A stretch of 64,000 nt of DNA from an uncultured Bacteroidales bacterium (GTDB lineage Bacteria; Bacteroidota; Bacteroidia; Bacteroidales; Paludibacteraceae), in NCBI GenBank assembly GCA_902800215.1, contig CADCDS010000002.1:1-64000 (forward strand), given 5' to 3'. The notes beneath the pieces were generated by a model, which was not told where the DNA came from, ran no database searches, and saw nothing but the letters and a program-made list of their open reading frames with translations. Position 1 is the stretch's first letter. Every line of letters starts with the position of its first letter. Shown here piece by piece: positions 51,767 to 61,486 of this stretch. The position numbers and the translations under genes are program-made.

Positions 51767-53569
51767 ATGGATGTCATTCATTTATTACCGGACAGTGTGG
51801 CGAATCAGATTGCGGCAGGCGAGGTGATTCAACGCCCGGCGTCGTGTCTGAAAGAACTGGTAGAGAACAGTCTGGACGCAGGCGCCAAGCGTGTGCAGGT
51901 GATTGTTCGAGATGCCGGTCGCACGCTGCTCCAGGTGATAGATGACGGATGTGGTATGAGTGAGATGGACGCCCGTCTGGCGTTTGAGCGCCATGCCACA
52001 AGTAAGATCCGGGAAGCGCAGGACTTGTTCTCCCTGCGCACGATGGGTTTTAGAGGAGAAGCGTTAGCGTCGATATGTGCTGTGGCGCAGGTGGAGATGA
52101 CCACCCGTCGGGCACAGGATGAGACGGGTACGCTGATCGAGATTCACGGTTCCGATGTAGTGCGGCAGGAAGTATGTTCCTGTCCTGTAGGAACGAATAT
52201 CAAAGTAAGCAATCTGTTCTTTAACGTACCCGTAAGGCGGAAGTTTTTGAAAACCGACCAGACGGAGTTAAGGAACCTGCTTACGGAGTTTTATCACATC
52301 GTGTTGGTGTACCCGAAGATCAGTTTTACTTTTGTACACAACGATGAGATTTTATTGGAGTTACCGGCCGGCACGGAGAAACAGCGTATTGAGGCGGTGT
52401 TCGGTAACCCGAAGAAGAACAGTTATACCTCCGCCTTTGTGGAGGTGCATACGGAGACGGAGATGGTAGGTATTCGCGGTTTTGTGATTAAGCCGGAGAA
52501 TGCAACGCGGAAGAGCGAACAGTATTTCTTCGTCAATGGCCGTTACATGCGGCATCCGTATTTTCAAAAAGCGGTACTGACAGCCTATTCGGGTATGCTT
52601 CCGAATGACTATCAACCGTCTTTCTTTATCTATTTTGACATCGATCCCGAAGCGATAGATGTGAATATCCACCCGACCAAGACGGAGATTAAGTTTGCCG
52701 ACGAGCAGACGATCTTCCAGATTCTGATGGCCGCGGTGCGAGAGAGCCTGGGTAAGTTCACTTTATCCCCGACGATTGATTTTGACACGACGAACAGTAT
52801 CGATATTCCGGTACTGCATGACCAACCGGTGATGAAACCGGATATCCAAATTGATCCGACCTATAACCCGTTCCATAAACGGGGTGTGGTCTATCCGGAC
52901 AAGGCGCCGAAGGGCTGGGAAAGTTTGTATGAGGGAGCAGGAATACAGAAGACAGACCGTTTCCCTGACAGAGTACAGACTGATTTCGTGGAGACGTTGC
53001 CGGATACCGAGTCATGTCCGATGTGGCAGTATGGGGGACGGTATATATTGATGCCGAGTGAGCAAGGCCTGGTGATGATTAACCAGCATCGGGCACATGT
53101 GGCGGTGCTGTACATGCAGTTCTTGGAACAGTTGGCGCATGCGCAAGGCGCGATGCAGCAGCTGTTGTTCCCCGAAGTGCTGAACGTGACGCAGGATGAG
53201 CTGGTGATCGTGCAGCAGTTGCATGACGACCTGCGGGCGATCGGTTTTGATGTGGAGCAGTTGAGTCCCGACAGTTTCTCGATACAGGCGGTGCCTTCTC
53301 AGTTAGCGAACCAATCGGCTATTCCGGTGCTGCAACATATATTACTGCAAGTGCGTGAACGGGGAGCGAACACGCAGGTGGAATGGCGGGAACAGATCGC
53401 CCAGACCTTAGCGGAGAGTGCGGCGATACCGTACGGAAAGAACCTGACGGAGGCGGAGATGCGGGATATTGCGACGCGTCTGTTCGCTTTACCGCAATAC
53501 CGCCGCACGCCGGACGGAAAGATCATCCTCAGTGTGCTGAGCGACGATGAGATAAGCAAACGATTCTAA
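51767..53569 (+). CDS. mutL: DNA mismatch repair protein MutL
   Basis: The 600-residue protein has a GHKL ATPase domain with the motifs ELVENSLDAGA, DDGCGM, RHATSKI and GFRGEALASI. The transducer domain includes FFVNGRYM and VNIHPTKTEIKF. The C-terminal dimerisation region carries MINQHRAHVAVLY. The canonical DQHAxxE endonuclease box of MutL homologues reads NQHRAHV here, so nicking activity is doubtful. The start is preceded by a clear AAGGAG, a rare classical Shine-Dalgarno site in this window. Confidence 0.93.
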   Translation: MDVIHLLPDSVANQIAAGEVIQRPASCLKELVENSLDAGAKRVQVIVRDAGRTLLQVIDDGCGMSEMDARLAFERHATSKIREAQDLFSLRTMGFRGEALASICAVAQVEMTTRRAQDETGTLIEIHGSDVVRQEVCSCPVGTNIKVSNLFFNVPVRRKFLKTDQTELRNLLTEFYHIVLVYPKISFTFVHNDEILLELPAGTEKQRIEAVFGNPKKNSYTSAFVEVHTETEMVGIRGFVIKPENATRKSEQYFFVNGRYMRHPYFQKAVLTAYSGMLPNDYQPSFFIYFDIDPEAIDVNIHPTKTEIKFADEQTIFQILMAAVRESLGKFTLSPTIDFDTTNSIDIPVLHDQPVMKPDIQIDPTYNPFHKRGVVYPDKAPKGWESLYEGAGIQKTDRFPDRVQTDFVETLPDTESCPMWQYGGRYILMPSEQGLVMINQHRAHVAVLYMQFLEQLAHAQGAMQQLLFPEVLNVTQDELVIVQQLHDDLRAIGFDVEQLSPDSFSIQAVPSQLANQSAIPVLQHILLQVRERGANTQVEWREQIAQTLAESAAIPYGKNLTEAEMRDIATRLFALPQYRRTPDGKIILSVLSDDEISKRF

Positions 53570-53579
53570 TACAAGAGAT

Positions 53580-54419
53580 ATGAAAAAATTTGGTTTCCTT
53601 TTGTTAGCAGTGCTGCTGGTAGCCTGCGGCAAGCAGAGTGCAGAGAGTGTGAAGTTAACGATCCTGCATACGAACGATACGCATTCGCGTATATTACCGG
53701 ATAAGAAATCCGGTAGAGGCGGTTACGCCCGTCGCATGGGGTTGATCAACAAAGAGCGTGCGCTGGATCCGGATATGATTCTGCTGGATGCGGGTGACTT
53801 CAGTCAGGGTACACCGTATTTCAATTATTTCAACGGTCGCGTGGAGATGGATGCGATGAACTGGATGAAATACGATGCGGCTACGTTAGGTAACCATGAG
53901 TTCGATAACGGTCTGGACACCTTGGCGATGGTGTTGAAGCGCGCCAATTTCCCGATTGTGTGTGCGAACTATGATTTCACGGGTACCCCCTTGGAGGGTC
54001 TGACGCAACCATACGTGATCCTGGAGCGCAAAGGCGTGAAGGTAGGTGTGTTCGGTTTGGGATGCTATCCGTACTCGGTGATCGATGATGAGAATTTTGT
54101 AGGCGTCCGTTATTTAGGCCCGTCGTATGATATTCCGCAGCAGATGGCGGATACCTTACGGGCACAGGGATGCGACGTGGTGATCTGTTTGAGTCACCAA
54201 GGCACGAAGCAACACGGACCGGGTGAACCGTTCGATCTGGAGATGGTAAGCAAGACCCGGAATATAGACTTGGTGATCGGCGGTCATACCCATCAGTTGG
54301 TAACCGATACGACGGTTAAGAACTTAGACGGAAAAGATATTCCGTTGCGCCAAATGAAGAAGCAAGGGGAGTATTTAGGTAAGATAATGCTATATTTAAG
54401 TGACAAAAACGAAAAATAA
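53580..54419 (+). CDS. 5'-nucleotidase/metallophosphatase, N-terminal half as a separate lipoprotein
   Basis: The 279-residue protein has a lipobox LLVACG (Cys at about 16) and the metallophosphatase motifs LTILHTNDTHSR, LDAGDFSQGTP, LGNHEFDNGLD and VIGGHTHQ. It is only the catalytic domain: the C-terminal nucleotide-binding domain is missing and is encoded about 9 kb away at 63363. Two-gene arrangements of this enzyme are known from Bacteroidales. It probably hydrolyses nucleotides in the periplasm. Confidence 0.88.
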   Translation: MKKFGFLLLAVLLVACGKQSAESVKLTILHTNDTHSRILPDKKSGRGGYARRMGLINKERALDPDMILLDAGDFSQGTPYFNYFNGRVEMDAMNWMKYDAATLGNHEFDNGLDTLAMVLKRANFPIVCANYDFTGTPLEGLTQPYVILERKGVKVGVFGLGCYPYSVIDDENFVGVRYLGPSYDIPQQMADTLRAQGCDVVICLSHQGTKQHGPGEPFDLEMVSKTRNIDLVIGGHTHQLVTDTTVKNLDGKDIPLRQMKKQGEYLGKIMLYLSDKNEK

Positions 54420-54430
54420 AACAAAAAAAT

Positions 54431-54461
54431 TTGGTCATGTCAAAAAAAAGCATTAACTTTG
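54431..54461 (+). promoter_or_regulatory. Promoter of acpP
   Basis: TTGGTCATGTC is followed, 20 bp after TTG, by TAACTTTGC. It drives acpP and part of the fab operon. Confidence 0.72.
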
Positions 54462-54548
54462 CACGCTTTTTCAATAAAACGAATATGAAGGAGCGGAAAT
54501 AGAAAATTAAAAACACACATACATATTAACTTTTAAAGAATTAGTATT

Positions 54549-54788
54549 ATGGCAGAAATTGATGCAAAAGTAAAAGCAATTATTGCTGATAAACTGGGCG
54601 TTGAAGAGTCGCAAGTAGTAAACGAAGCTAACTTCCAGACCGATCTCGGTGCTGACTCGTTGGATACCGTAGAAATGATCATGGAGTTCGAGAAGGAGTT
54701 TGATATTCAGATTCCGGACGAGGATGCACAGAAGATTGCTACCGTAGGCGATGCTATCGCTTATGTAGAAGAGAAATTAGGCAAGTAA
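54549..54788 (+). CDS. acpP: Acyl carrier protein
   Basis: The 79-residue acidic four-helix protein carries fatty acyl chains on a phosphopantetheine attached to S37 in [10 protein letters not shown]. It is followed by a terminator-like hairpin and then fabF, a standard order that allows more acpP than fabF mRNA. Confidence 0.96.
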   Translation: MAEIDAKVKAIIADKLGVEESQVVNEANFQTDLGADSLDTVEMIMEFEKEFDIQIPDEDAQKIATVGDAIAYVEEKLGK

Positions 54789-54808
54789 TATTCTTTTCAC
54801 ATTTGTAA

Positions 54809-54848
54809 GCGAGTTTACGGGCAAAACTGTAAGCTCGCCTGCTTTTTA
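54809..54848 (+). terminator. Terminator or attenuator between acpP and fabF
   Basis: GCGAGTTTAC paired with GTAAGCTCGC (one wobble) with a 10-nt loop, then CTGCTTTTT. Partial read-through would give excess acpP message. Confidence 0.65.
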
Positions 54849-54866
54849 TAGACAAGGTAAGACGAG

Positions 54867-56126
54867 ATGCAATTAAGAAGAGTAGTGATAACGGGTCTGG
54901 GAGCGGTTACGCCGTTAGGTAATTCCGCTCAGGAGACGTGGCAGGGTTTAGTGAACGGTGTGAACGGTATTGCGCCGATCACGGCTTTTGACGCCACGAA
55001 TTTCAAGACTCGCTTTGCCGGTGAGGTGAAAGGTTTTGATCCGACGGCAGTGATTGACAAGAAAGAGGCGCGTAAGATGGATCGCTATGCGCAGTTTTCC
55101 GTTTGCGTAGCAGACGAAGCATTGAAGGATAGTGGTCTGGACTTGGAGAAAGAGGATCGCAGCCGTGTCGGTGTTGTTTGGGGCAGCGGTATGGGAGGAT
55201 TGCAGTCCATGGAGCAGGAGTTGTATCAGTTTGCGGAGGGCGACGGTATTCCCCGTTTCAATCCGTTCATGATTCCGAAGTCCATTCCGAGTATCGCAGC
55301 CGGTCAGATCTCCATTCGTTTCGGATTGGGTGGTTTGAGTTTCTCTGTCAGCACAGCCTGCTCTTCGTCATCTCACGCCGTGTCGTGTGCGTACGACCAG
55401 ATCCGTCTGGGTCATGCGGAGGTGCTGCTGACCGGTGGTGCCGAAGCGGTAGTGACGCAAGCGACAATCGGTGGATTTAACTCCTTACATGCCTTGTCCA
55501 CCCGTAACGATGATCCTGAGCATGCGAGTCGTCCGTTCTCCAAATCCCGTGACGGATTTGTGTTAGGCGAAGGTGCGGCTTGTCTGATTCTGGAAGAATA
55601 CGAGCATGCAAAAGCACGTGGTGCCAAGATCTATGCGGAGGTGATCGGTGAGGGTATGACGTCGGACGCGTATCATATGACTGCACCGGATCCGGAAGGC
55701 AAGGGTGCAGAGCGTGTGATGCGTCTGGCATTGAAAGATGCGGGATTACAACCGGAACAGGTCGATTTCATCAATACGCACGGTACGTCCACTCCGTTAG
55801 GAGACGTGACGGAGATCAAGGCGATCCAGCGTGTGTTCGGAGAGCATGTGTATGAGATGAACTTGGATTCGACCAAGTCCATGACCGGTCACCTGATCGG
55901 TGCGACGGGCGCTGTGGAAGCGTTGACGTGTGTGATGGCGTTGAAAGACGGTATCATCCCGCCGACGATCAACCATGATCCGGAGGACAAGGATGAGGAG
56001 ATTGACTACCGCATTAACTTTACATTTGACAAAGCGCAGAAGCGCGATATCAAATATGCATTGAGCAACACCTTCGGTTTCGGCGGACACAACGCCTGCC
56101 TGGTGTTCAAGAAATGGGAAGAGTGA
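54867..56126 (+). CDS. fabF: Beta-ketoacyl-ACP synthase II
   Basis: The 419-residue thiolase-fold condensing enzyme extends fatty acids. The catalytic Cys165 is in VSTACSSSSHAV, with the His pair in NTHGTSTPLGD and SMTGHLIGATG, and the GGHNACLVF C-terminal motif. It is placed directly after acpP, as usual. Confidence 0.96.
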   Translation: MQLRRVVITGLGAVTPLGNSAQETWQGLVNGVNGIAPITAFDATNFKTRFAGEVKGFDPTAVIDKKEARKMDRYAQFSVCVADEALKDSGLDLEKEDRSRVGVVWGSGMGGLQSMEQELYQFAEGDGIPRFNPFMIPKSIPSIAAGQISIRFGLGGLSFSVSTACSSSSHAVSCAYDQIRLGHAEVLLTGGAEAVVTQATIGGFNSLHALSTRNDDPEHASRPFSKSRDGFVLGEGAACLILEEYEHAKARGAKIYAEVIGEGMTSDAYHMTAPDPEGKGAERVMRLALKDAGLQPEQVDFINTHGTSTPLGDVTEIKAIQRVFGEHVYEMNLDSTKSMTGHLIGATGAVEALTCVMALKDGIIPPTINHDPEDKDEEIDYRINFTFDKAQKRDIKYALSNTFGFGGHNACLVFKKWEE

Positions 56127-56172
56127 CCCAAAGACTCACTCCATTAGTCACTAAAAATTTGTTTAAGGTATT

Positions 56173-56367
56173 ATGATTCAGAAAATCGGAGAGAATGCAG
56201 GCCAGGTATGGGGTGCATTGGAGAACGGTGCGCAAGGAATCAAGGCACTGAAGAAAGCTACCAAGCTGAAAAACGAGGAGCTGTACTTGGCTCTCGGTTG
56301 GTTGGCTCGTGAAGGCAAACTGACCTTTACTGTAGAAGAGGCTGACACCATCGTAGCTTTGGCTTAA
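56173..56367 (+). CDS. Winged helix-turn-helix domain protein (DUF2582-like)
   Basis: The 64-residue protein, [53 protein letters not shown], has the small winged-helix fold of the DUF2582 family (PF10771). Its DNA-binding role is inferred from the fold. It lies 2 bp before asd. Confidence 0.75.
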   Translation: MIQKIGENAGQVWGALENGAQGIKALKKATKLKNEELYLALGWLAREGKLTFTVEEADTIVALA

Positions 56368-56369
56368 GT

Positions 56370-57371
56370 ATGGTAATAGCTATCGTAGGCGCCTCGGGCG
56401 CCGTCGGACAGGAGTTGCTGGCTGTTCTCGAACAGCGGCAATTCCCGGTTTCCGAACTGAGACTATTCGGATCGGAACGGAGTGCCGGCAGAAAATATGG
56501 ATTTGCAGGCAAGGAGTACGAAGTACGGTTACTGCAACATGACGACGCTTTTAAGGGCGTCGATATTGCTTTTGTCTCCGCAGGCGCAGGCGTGTCACGT
56601 ACGTACGCAGAGGATATCACCCGTTTTGGCGCGATCATGATCGATAACTCCTCCGCTTTCCGCATGGAGGAGGATGTGCCGTTGGTAGTGCCGGAGGTGA
56701 ATGCCGCTGATGCGTTGAACCGGCCGAGGAACATCATCGCTAATCCCAACTGCACGACGATACAGATGGTGGTAGCCCTGCAAGCGATAGAGAAGATCTC
56801 GCATATTCGCCGGGTACATGTGGCAACCTATCAGGCCGCTTCGGGTGCCGGCGCACAGGCGATGAAGGAGTTGGAGAACCAATATCGTCAGGTGCTGAAC
56901 GGGGAAGAAGTGGAGGTGAATAAGTTCGCCTATCAGTTAGCGTACAACCTCATTCCGCATATCGATGTGTTTACCGATAACGGTTACACCAAAGAGGAGA
57001 TGAAAATGTACCACGAGACGCGGAAGATCATGCACTCGGATGTGAAGGTGAGTGCGACTTGTGTACGCGTTCCGTCGCTGCGGGCACACAGCGAGAGTAT
57101 TTGGATTGAAACAGAAGAACCGGTGAGTGTAGCTGTAGCACGGGAAGCGTTTGCGAAGGCGCAAGGATGTGTGCTGATGGACGAACCGGAGAATAAGATA
57201 TACCCTATGCCGCTGTTTTTGAGCGGTAAGGACGAGGTGTTTATCGGGCGAATCCGTAAAGACCTCAGTGATGAAAACGGTTTAAGTTTCTGGTGTGTGA
57301 GTGACCAGATCCGTAAAGGCGCGGCACTCAATGCCGTGCAGATCGCGGAGTATTTGTTAAATCACAAATGA
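56370..57371 (+). CDS. asd: Aspartate-semialdehyde dehydrogenase
   Basis: The 333-residue NADP enzyme reduces aspartyl phosphate to aspartate semialdehyde, on the route to lysine, threonine, methionine and cell-wall diaminopimelate. It has the Rossmann motif [12 protein letters not shown], active-site Cys128 in [10 protein letters not shown], and the [14 protein letters not shown] catalytic-domain segment. Its end overlaps the U32 gene by 4 nt. Confidence 0.94.
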   Translation: MVIAIVGASGAVGQELLAVLEQRQFPVSELRLFGSERSAGRKYGFAGKEYEVRLLQHDDAFKGVDIAFVSAGAGVSRTYAEDITRFGAIMIDNSSAFRMEEDVPLVVPEVNAADALNRPRNIIANPNCTTIQMVVALQAIEKISHIRRVHVATYQAASGAGAQAMKELENQYRQVLNGEEVEVNKFAYQLAYNLIPHIDVFTDNGYTKEEMKMYHETRKIMHSDVKVSATCVRVPSLRAHSESIWIETEEPVSVAVAREAFAKAQGCVLMDEPENKIYPMPLFLSGKDEVFIGRIRKDLSDENGLSFWCVSDQIRKGAALNAVQIAEYLLNHK

Positions 57372-57391
57372 CAAATAACCAATCACCAATA
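57359..57391. repeat. Heptad repeat at the asd/U32 junction
   Basis: TCACAAA/TGACAAA/TAACCAA/TCACCAA units with 7-nt periodicity. They span the ATGA overlap and encode the first residues of the U32 protein. Confidence 0.6.
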
Positions 57392-58636
57392 GAAATCATG
57401 GCTCCTGTAGGATGCTGGGAGAGTTTGGCTGCGGCGATACAGGCCGGGGCTACCAGTGTCTATTTCGGTATCGAGCATCTAAACATGCGTGCACGAAGTT
57501 CGGTGAACTTCACCACGGACGATGTGGCCACTATTGTAAAAACCTGTCGGGAAGCGGGTGTGAAGACCTACCTGACGGTGAACACCGTCATGTATCCGGA
57601 AGATCTGCCGTTGATGCGTGAGATCGTCGATAAGGCGCATGCGGTGGGTGTGGATGCGGTTATTGCGAGTGATATCGCGGTGATGCAGTATGCGAATGCG
57701 ATCGGTCAGGAAGTGCATCTGTCCACGCAACTCAATATCGCCAACACAGAGGCGCTTAAGTTCTACGCGCAGTTTGCCGATGTAGTGGTGCTGGCACGGG
57801 AGTTGAACATGGAGCAGGTGGCATCGGTCTATCGGGATATTCAGGAACAGCATATATGTGGTCGAAGCGGTCAACCGATACGGATTGAGATGTTCTGTCA
57901 CGGTGCGCTGTGTATGGCCGTGAGCGGTAAGTGTTATCTGAGTCTGAATAACTACGGCATGAGTGCCAATAGAGGCGCTTGTGTACAAGTCTGCCGCCGC
58001 GGTTACACGGTGAAGGACAAGAGTTCCGATCTGGAACTGGACATCGATAACCAGTATATCATGTCGCCGAAGGATCTGAAGACGATTCATTTCCTGAACA
58101 AGATGCTGGATGCCGGTGTACGGGTACTCAAGATCGAAGGCCGGGCACGTGGAGCGGAGTATGTGAGTACGGTGGTTAAGTGTTACCGTGAGGCCGTGGA
58201 AGCTTGGTATAACGGCGAATGGGCGAATAGCGAAGGGATTGAACCGAAGATTGCGGATTGGAATGAACGGTTGAGCCGGGTATTCAATCGCGGTTTTTGG
58301 GATGGTTATTATCAGGGACAGAAACTGGGAGAATGGACCCATTCGTATGGCAACAAGGCAACGCGGAAGAAAGTGTATGCCGCGAAATGCACCAATTTCT
58401 TCAAGAACCTGAGTGTGGCGGAGTTTGTGGTGGAAGCCGTAGATGCGATGGAAGAGGGTCAGGAGATCCTCATTACCGGTGAGACAACCGGTGTGTATGA
58501 GACCACGGTGCACGACATGCATGATAACAAAGGCCAACTCACGCAACGCGTGGAGAAAGGTCAGTTTTTTGCCATCAAGACGGACACGATGATCCGTCGG
58601 GGCGATAAACTCTATCTGTGGGAAGAAGAAAAATAA
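57368..58636 (+). CDS. Peptidase U32 family protein (RNA hydroxylation type)
   Basis: The 422-residue TIM-barrel protein contains [18 protein letters not shown], the U32 box [19 protein letters not shown] and [11 protein letters not shown], cysteines consistent with an iron-sulfur cluster. Members (TrhP/YegQ, RlhA) hydroxylate tRNA or 23S rRNA using prephenate, rather than acting as proteases. Which subgroup this is cannot be settled from sequence alone. Heptad repeats lie at its start. Confidence 0.87.
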   Translation: MTNNQSPIEIMAPVGCWESLAAAIQAGATSVYFGIEHLNMRARSSVNFTTDDVATIVKTCREAGVKTYLTVNTVMYPEDLPLMREIVDKAHAVGVDAVIASDIAVMQYANAIGQEVHLSTQLNIANTEALKFYAQFADVVVLARELNMEQVASVYRDIQEQHICGRSGQPIRIEMFCHGALCMAVSGKCYLSLNNYGMSANRGACVQVCRRGYTVKDKSSDLELDIDNQYIMSPKDLKTIHFLNKMLDAGVRVLKIEGRARGAEYVSTVVKCYREAVEAWYNGEWANSEGIEPKIADWNERLSRVFNRGFWDGYYQGQKLGEWTHSYGNKATRKKVYAAKCTNFFKNLSVAEFVVEAVDAMEEGQEILITGETTGVYETTVHDMHDNKGQLTQRVEKGQFFAIKTDTMIRRGDKLYLWEEEK

Positions 58637-58637
58637 A

Positions 58638-59291
58638 GTGGAGAGTGTAGCGCACATAGTATCTTCAGCGAGTGCCGTATGGTGCGGTTGGACGATGTTG
58701 GTCTTGTTGCTGTTCGGCATCGTGGCTGAGTTGTTCCAACCCGGTGTGATCACGCAGGCAAAGAGTTCGTTAGTAGCGCAGGGAGACCGGTTGTACAAAG
58801 AGTCGCCGAACACGTTTGTGGGTCAGTTGATGATCACCTTGTTTCGACTAGGTGTGATTACGATGGCGGTGTATCTGTGCTGTGATCGAACGGAGCGTTT
58901 CTCGTTCACGGGCTTTTGGGTGATCTTCGGCATCGTGTTAGGTGTGAGTGTTGTGAAGATGCTGATGAATATAGGAACCGACTATACGTTCCGTTTGAGT
59001 AAGCAGTTTGGAAACGGTTATGAGCATTACGGCAATATCCTGACTTTAGGCACCTTGCTGCTGTACCCGGTAGTGCTGGTACTGATGCGTTTCGGAGAAC
59101 CGGTACAGAACCGTTGGATCATCGGTGGAATAGGTGTGCTGTTTATAGCCACCTGGATCTACTGCGCTTTCCGTCAGTTTGTTCATTCTCCTCGGGCGAT
59201 CTTGTACCTGTTGGTATATATAGCGACGGTAGAGATCTTGCCTTGGATGTTGGTATATATGTTATCGAATCAAATAATAAGCCAAATATGA
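58638..59291 (+). CDS. DUF4271 membrane protein
   Basis: The 217-residue protein (GTG start) has about six membrane helices. It matches the Bacteroidota DUF4271 family, which is regularly adjacent to hemD. The stop overlaps hemD by 4 nt (ATGA). A role near tetrapyrrole synthesis is only suggested by position. Confidence 0.8.
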   Translation: MESVAHIVSSASAVWCGWTMLVLLLFGIVAELFQPGVITQAKSSLVAQGDRLYKESPNTFVGQLMITLFRLGVITMAVYLCCDRTERFSFTGFWVIFGIVLGVSVVKMLMNIGTDYTFRLSKQFGNGYEHYGNILTLGTLLLYPVVLVLMRFGEPVQNRWIIGGIGVLFIATWIYCAFRQFVHSPRAILYLLVYIATVEILPWMLVYMLSNQIISQI

Positions 59292-60034
59292 TTAAAAAGA
59301 TTCTTTTTTCTCAACCGCGTCCTACGACGCCGCATAACCCATACGACCGCTTGGAAGAGCAGTTCGATGTGCATTGCGACTATCATCAGTTCATTCATAT
59401 CGAAGGACTGGAGGCACGTGAGTTCAGGCAGCAACATATCAATCCGTTGGATTATACGGCGGTGATTCTTAATTCCCGTCTGGGTGCGGAACATTTCTTC
59501 CGCATGTGTGAGGAGATGCGTATCAACGTACCGGACAGCATGCATTATTATTGCAATTCGGAACAGGTAGGTTTGTACTTGCAGAAGTTCATCAACTATC
59601 GCAAGCGCAAGGTCTTCTTCCCGGAGACGGGCAATAAGTTTGAGGATGTGTTACCGGCTATGCGCCGTCGTCCGAATGAGCGGTATATGATGGTGCTTTC
59701 CGATATCCATAACGATGACCAGTTGAATATGTTTGCGCAGAACGGTATTGAGGTTACGCCGGCGATTATGTACCGTACGGTGACTACTCCGTGGCCGAAA
59801 GAGATGCCGTTTGATTACGATATGATTGCCCTGTTTACGCCGGCAGGTGTCACTTCGCTGATGGATAACTTCCCTACCTGGAAACAGGGTAAGACGCTGA
59901 TCGCCGCTTTTGGTGAAGGTACGATTCGGGCACTGGAGGAAAACGGTTACCGCGTAGATATTGAAGCCGGTCAAGGAAAAGCATTTGCTTCGCTTCCTAT
60001 GGCGATTGCGGATTATCTGGAGAAAAATGCCTAA
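59288..60034 (+). CDS. hemD: Uroporphyrinogen-III synthase
   Basis: The 248-residue protein forms two Rossmann-like lobes typical of HemD (FSQPRPTTPHNPYDRL at the N-terminus, LFTPAGVTSLMDNFPTW and AAFGEGTIRALEENGYRVDIEA at the C-terminus). It closes hydroxymethylbilane with ring D inversion. The start at 59288 is chosen because the longer ORF runs through the previous gene. It overlaps rnpA by 8 nt. Confidence 0.86.
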   Translation: MIKKILFSQPRPTTPHNPYDRLEEQFDVHCDYHQFIHIEGLEAREFRQQHINPLDYTAVILNSRLGAEHFFRMCEEMRINVPDSMHYYCNSEQVGLYLQKFINYRKRKVFFPETGNKFEDVLPAMRRRPNERYMMVLSDIHNDDQLNMFAQNGIEVTPAIMYRTVTTPWPKEMPFDYDMIALFTPAGVTSLMDNFPTWKQGKTLIAAFGEGTIRALEENGYRVDIEAGQGKAFASLPMAIADYLEKNA

Positions 60035-60374
60035 CACTTTTCCTAAAGATAACAAACTCTGCGGTCAGATGCGTATTGCGCAACTGTACAAAGAAGGGAA
60101 ACGCTTTACGGCGTGGCCGCTGAGGGTGTGTTTTCAGGAAACGGAGGAACAGACGCAAGTGCTGGTATGGGCACCCAAATCACTCTTCAAACGGGCCGTC
60201 AAGCGCAATCATCTGCGTCGTCTGATGCGGGAAGCGTATCGGTTGCATCAGGACATGTTAGGCGAAAAGCATTATCTGATTGCCTTCAATTATATGGATA
60301 AAGAGGAACAACCGTATGCCGTTATCGAAAAAGCCATATGCAAATCACTAAAGAAGATATCCGAAAGGGCGTAA
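60027..60374 (+). CDS. rnpA: Ribonuclease P protein component
   Basis: The 115-residue basic protein binds RNase P RNA for tRNA 5' processing. It contains the RNR signature in [21 protein letters not shown] and an N-terminal [18 protein letters not shown] helix region. The start at 60027 follows hemD with an 8-nt overlap. It overlaps yidD by 37 nt, the usual rnpA-yidD pairing. Confidence 0.9.
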   Translation: MPNTFPKDNKLCGQMRIAQLYKEGKRFTAWPLRVCFQETEEQTQVLVWAPKSLFKRAVKRNHLRRLMREAYRLHQDMLGEKHYLIAFNYMDKEEQPYAVIEKAICKSLKKISERA

Positions 60375-60580
60375 GGAAGGTGTTTTTGATCCCGGTTTAT
60401 TTTTACCGCGTGTTCATATCGCCTTTGACACCGCCTTCGTGCCGTTATACACCGACATGCAGCCAGTATATGGTGGAAGCGGTGATGAAACACGGGATCT
60501 TCAAAGGCGGTTGGTTAGGCATCAAACGGATCTGCCGTTGTCATCCGTGGGGAGGAGCAGGGTATGATCCTGTTCCCTGA
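60338..60580 (+). CDS. yidD: Membrane protein insertion efficiency factor
   Basis: The 80-residue protein has the YidD signature [28 protein letters not shown] and [15 protein letters not shown]. It assists YidC-dependent insertion of membrane proteins at the inner membrane. It overlaps rnpA. Confidence 0.93.
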   Translation: MQITKEDIRKGVRKVFLIPVYFYRVFISPLTPPSCRYTPTCSQYMVEAVMKHGIFKGGWLGIKRICRCHPWGGAGYDPVP

Positions 60581-60581
60581 C

Positions 60582-60613
60582 GGGAATATTGGAAATTGGA
60601 TATTTGAGATTGT
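60582..60613. repeat. Heptad repeat between yidD and trmD
   Basis: GGAATAT/TGGAAAT/TGGATAT/TTGAGAT units fill the 33-bp gap. Confidence 0.6.
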
Positions 60614-61294
60614 ATGAGGATTGATATTATTTCTGCTTGTCCGGAGTTGTTGGAGTCTCCGTTAAACCATTCGATCATCCAACGGGCGAAGACCAAAGGT
60701 CTTTGTGAGATCTACGTGCATAACTTACGGGATTGGACCTTGGACAAGCACCGTAAGATCGATGATTATGCCTTTGGGTTCAGTGCCGGTATGGTGCTGC
60801 AGATTGAACCGATTGACCGTTTGATCAGTCATCTGACTTCCGAACGGCATTATGACGAGATCATCTTTACGGCTCCCGACGGCGAACGGTTTGACCAGAA
60901 AGCAGCAAACAGTCTTTCGTTGAAGGAGAACATCATCATCCTGTGCGGTCACTATAAGGGTGTCGATCAACGTGTACGGGATCATCTGATTACGCGTGAG
61001 TACAGCATCGGTGATTTTGTGTTAACCGGCGGTGAGATGCCGGCTGCGATGATGACGGACGCGATCGTACGTCTGTTACCCGGCGCCTTAGGTGACGTGG
61101 AGAGTGCGTTGAACGATTCTTTTCAAGACGGTTTGCTGGAAGCAGGAGTCTATACACGTCCGGCGGAGTACAAAGGATGGAAAGTGCCGGAGATCCTGCT
61201 GAGCGGTCATCAGGCGAAGATCGAAGAGTGGAATTATGAGCAGTCTTTAGCCCATACACGGGAAAGAAGGCCCGATTTATTGGATGAAAAATAA
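60614..61294 (+). CDS. trmD: tRNA (guanine37-N1)-methyltransferase
   Basis: The 226-residue SPOUT-fold enzyme methylates G37 of tRNAs. Key segments are [27 protein letters not shown] and [17 protein letters not shown], with the C-terminal [16 protein letters not shown]. It is not next to rpsP or rplS, unlike in many bacteria. A hairpin (AAAATGTTGC/GCGACATTTT, 61293-61327) follows the stop. Confidence 0.94.
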   Translation: MRIDIISACPELLESPLNHSIIQRAKTKGLCEIYVHNLRDWTLDKHRKIDDYAFGFSAGMVLQIEPIDRLISHLTSERHYDEIIFTAPDGERFDQKAANSLSLKENIIILCGHYKGVDQRVRDHLITREYSIGDFVLTGGEMPAAMMTDAIVRLLPGALGDVESALNDSFQDGLLEAGVYTRPAEYKGWKVPEILLSGHQAKIEEWNYEQSLAHTRERRPDLLDEK

Positions 61295-61327
61295 AATGTT
61301 GCATTTACGCTAAAATGGCGACATTTT
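61293..61327 (+). terminator. Possible terminator after trmD
   Basis: A 10-bp stem AAAATGTTGC/GCGACATTTT (one wobble) with a 15-nt loop begins at the trmD stop codon. A good T run is absent. Confidence 0.45.
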
Positions 61328-61379
61328 GCAAAGTGAATTGAACAATTTTATGTTTTTTAACACTTTTTCGCAAAAATAT

Positions 61380-61410
61380 TTGGTCATATCGCCAAAAAGC
61401 AGTACTTTTG
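61380..61410 (+). promoter_or_regulatory. Promoter of a short transcript before psuK
   Basis: TTGGTCATATC is followed, 20 bp after TTG, by TACTTTTGC. A terminator ends the transcript about 70 nt later. Confidence 0.65.
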
Positions 61411-61413
61411 CAT

Positions 61414-61486
61414 CGTGTTTTTCATGGTATTAGATTTAAGGTTAAGTAAAAAGATTGGGTTGTCGGGAGACAACCTTCTTTGTTTT
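61414..61486 (+). ncRNA. Candidate small RNA or leader transcript, about 70 nt
   Basis: It is bounded by a promoter at 61380-61410 and a strong hairpin at 61457-61486. A 22-codon ORF (61424-61492) runs through it, so it may instead be a leader peptide mRNA. The next gene has its own promoter at 61510. Confidence 0.35.
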
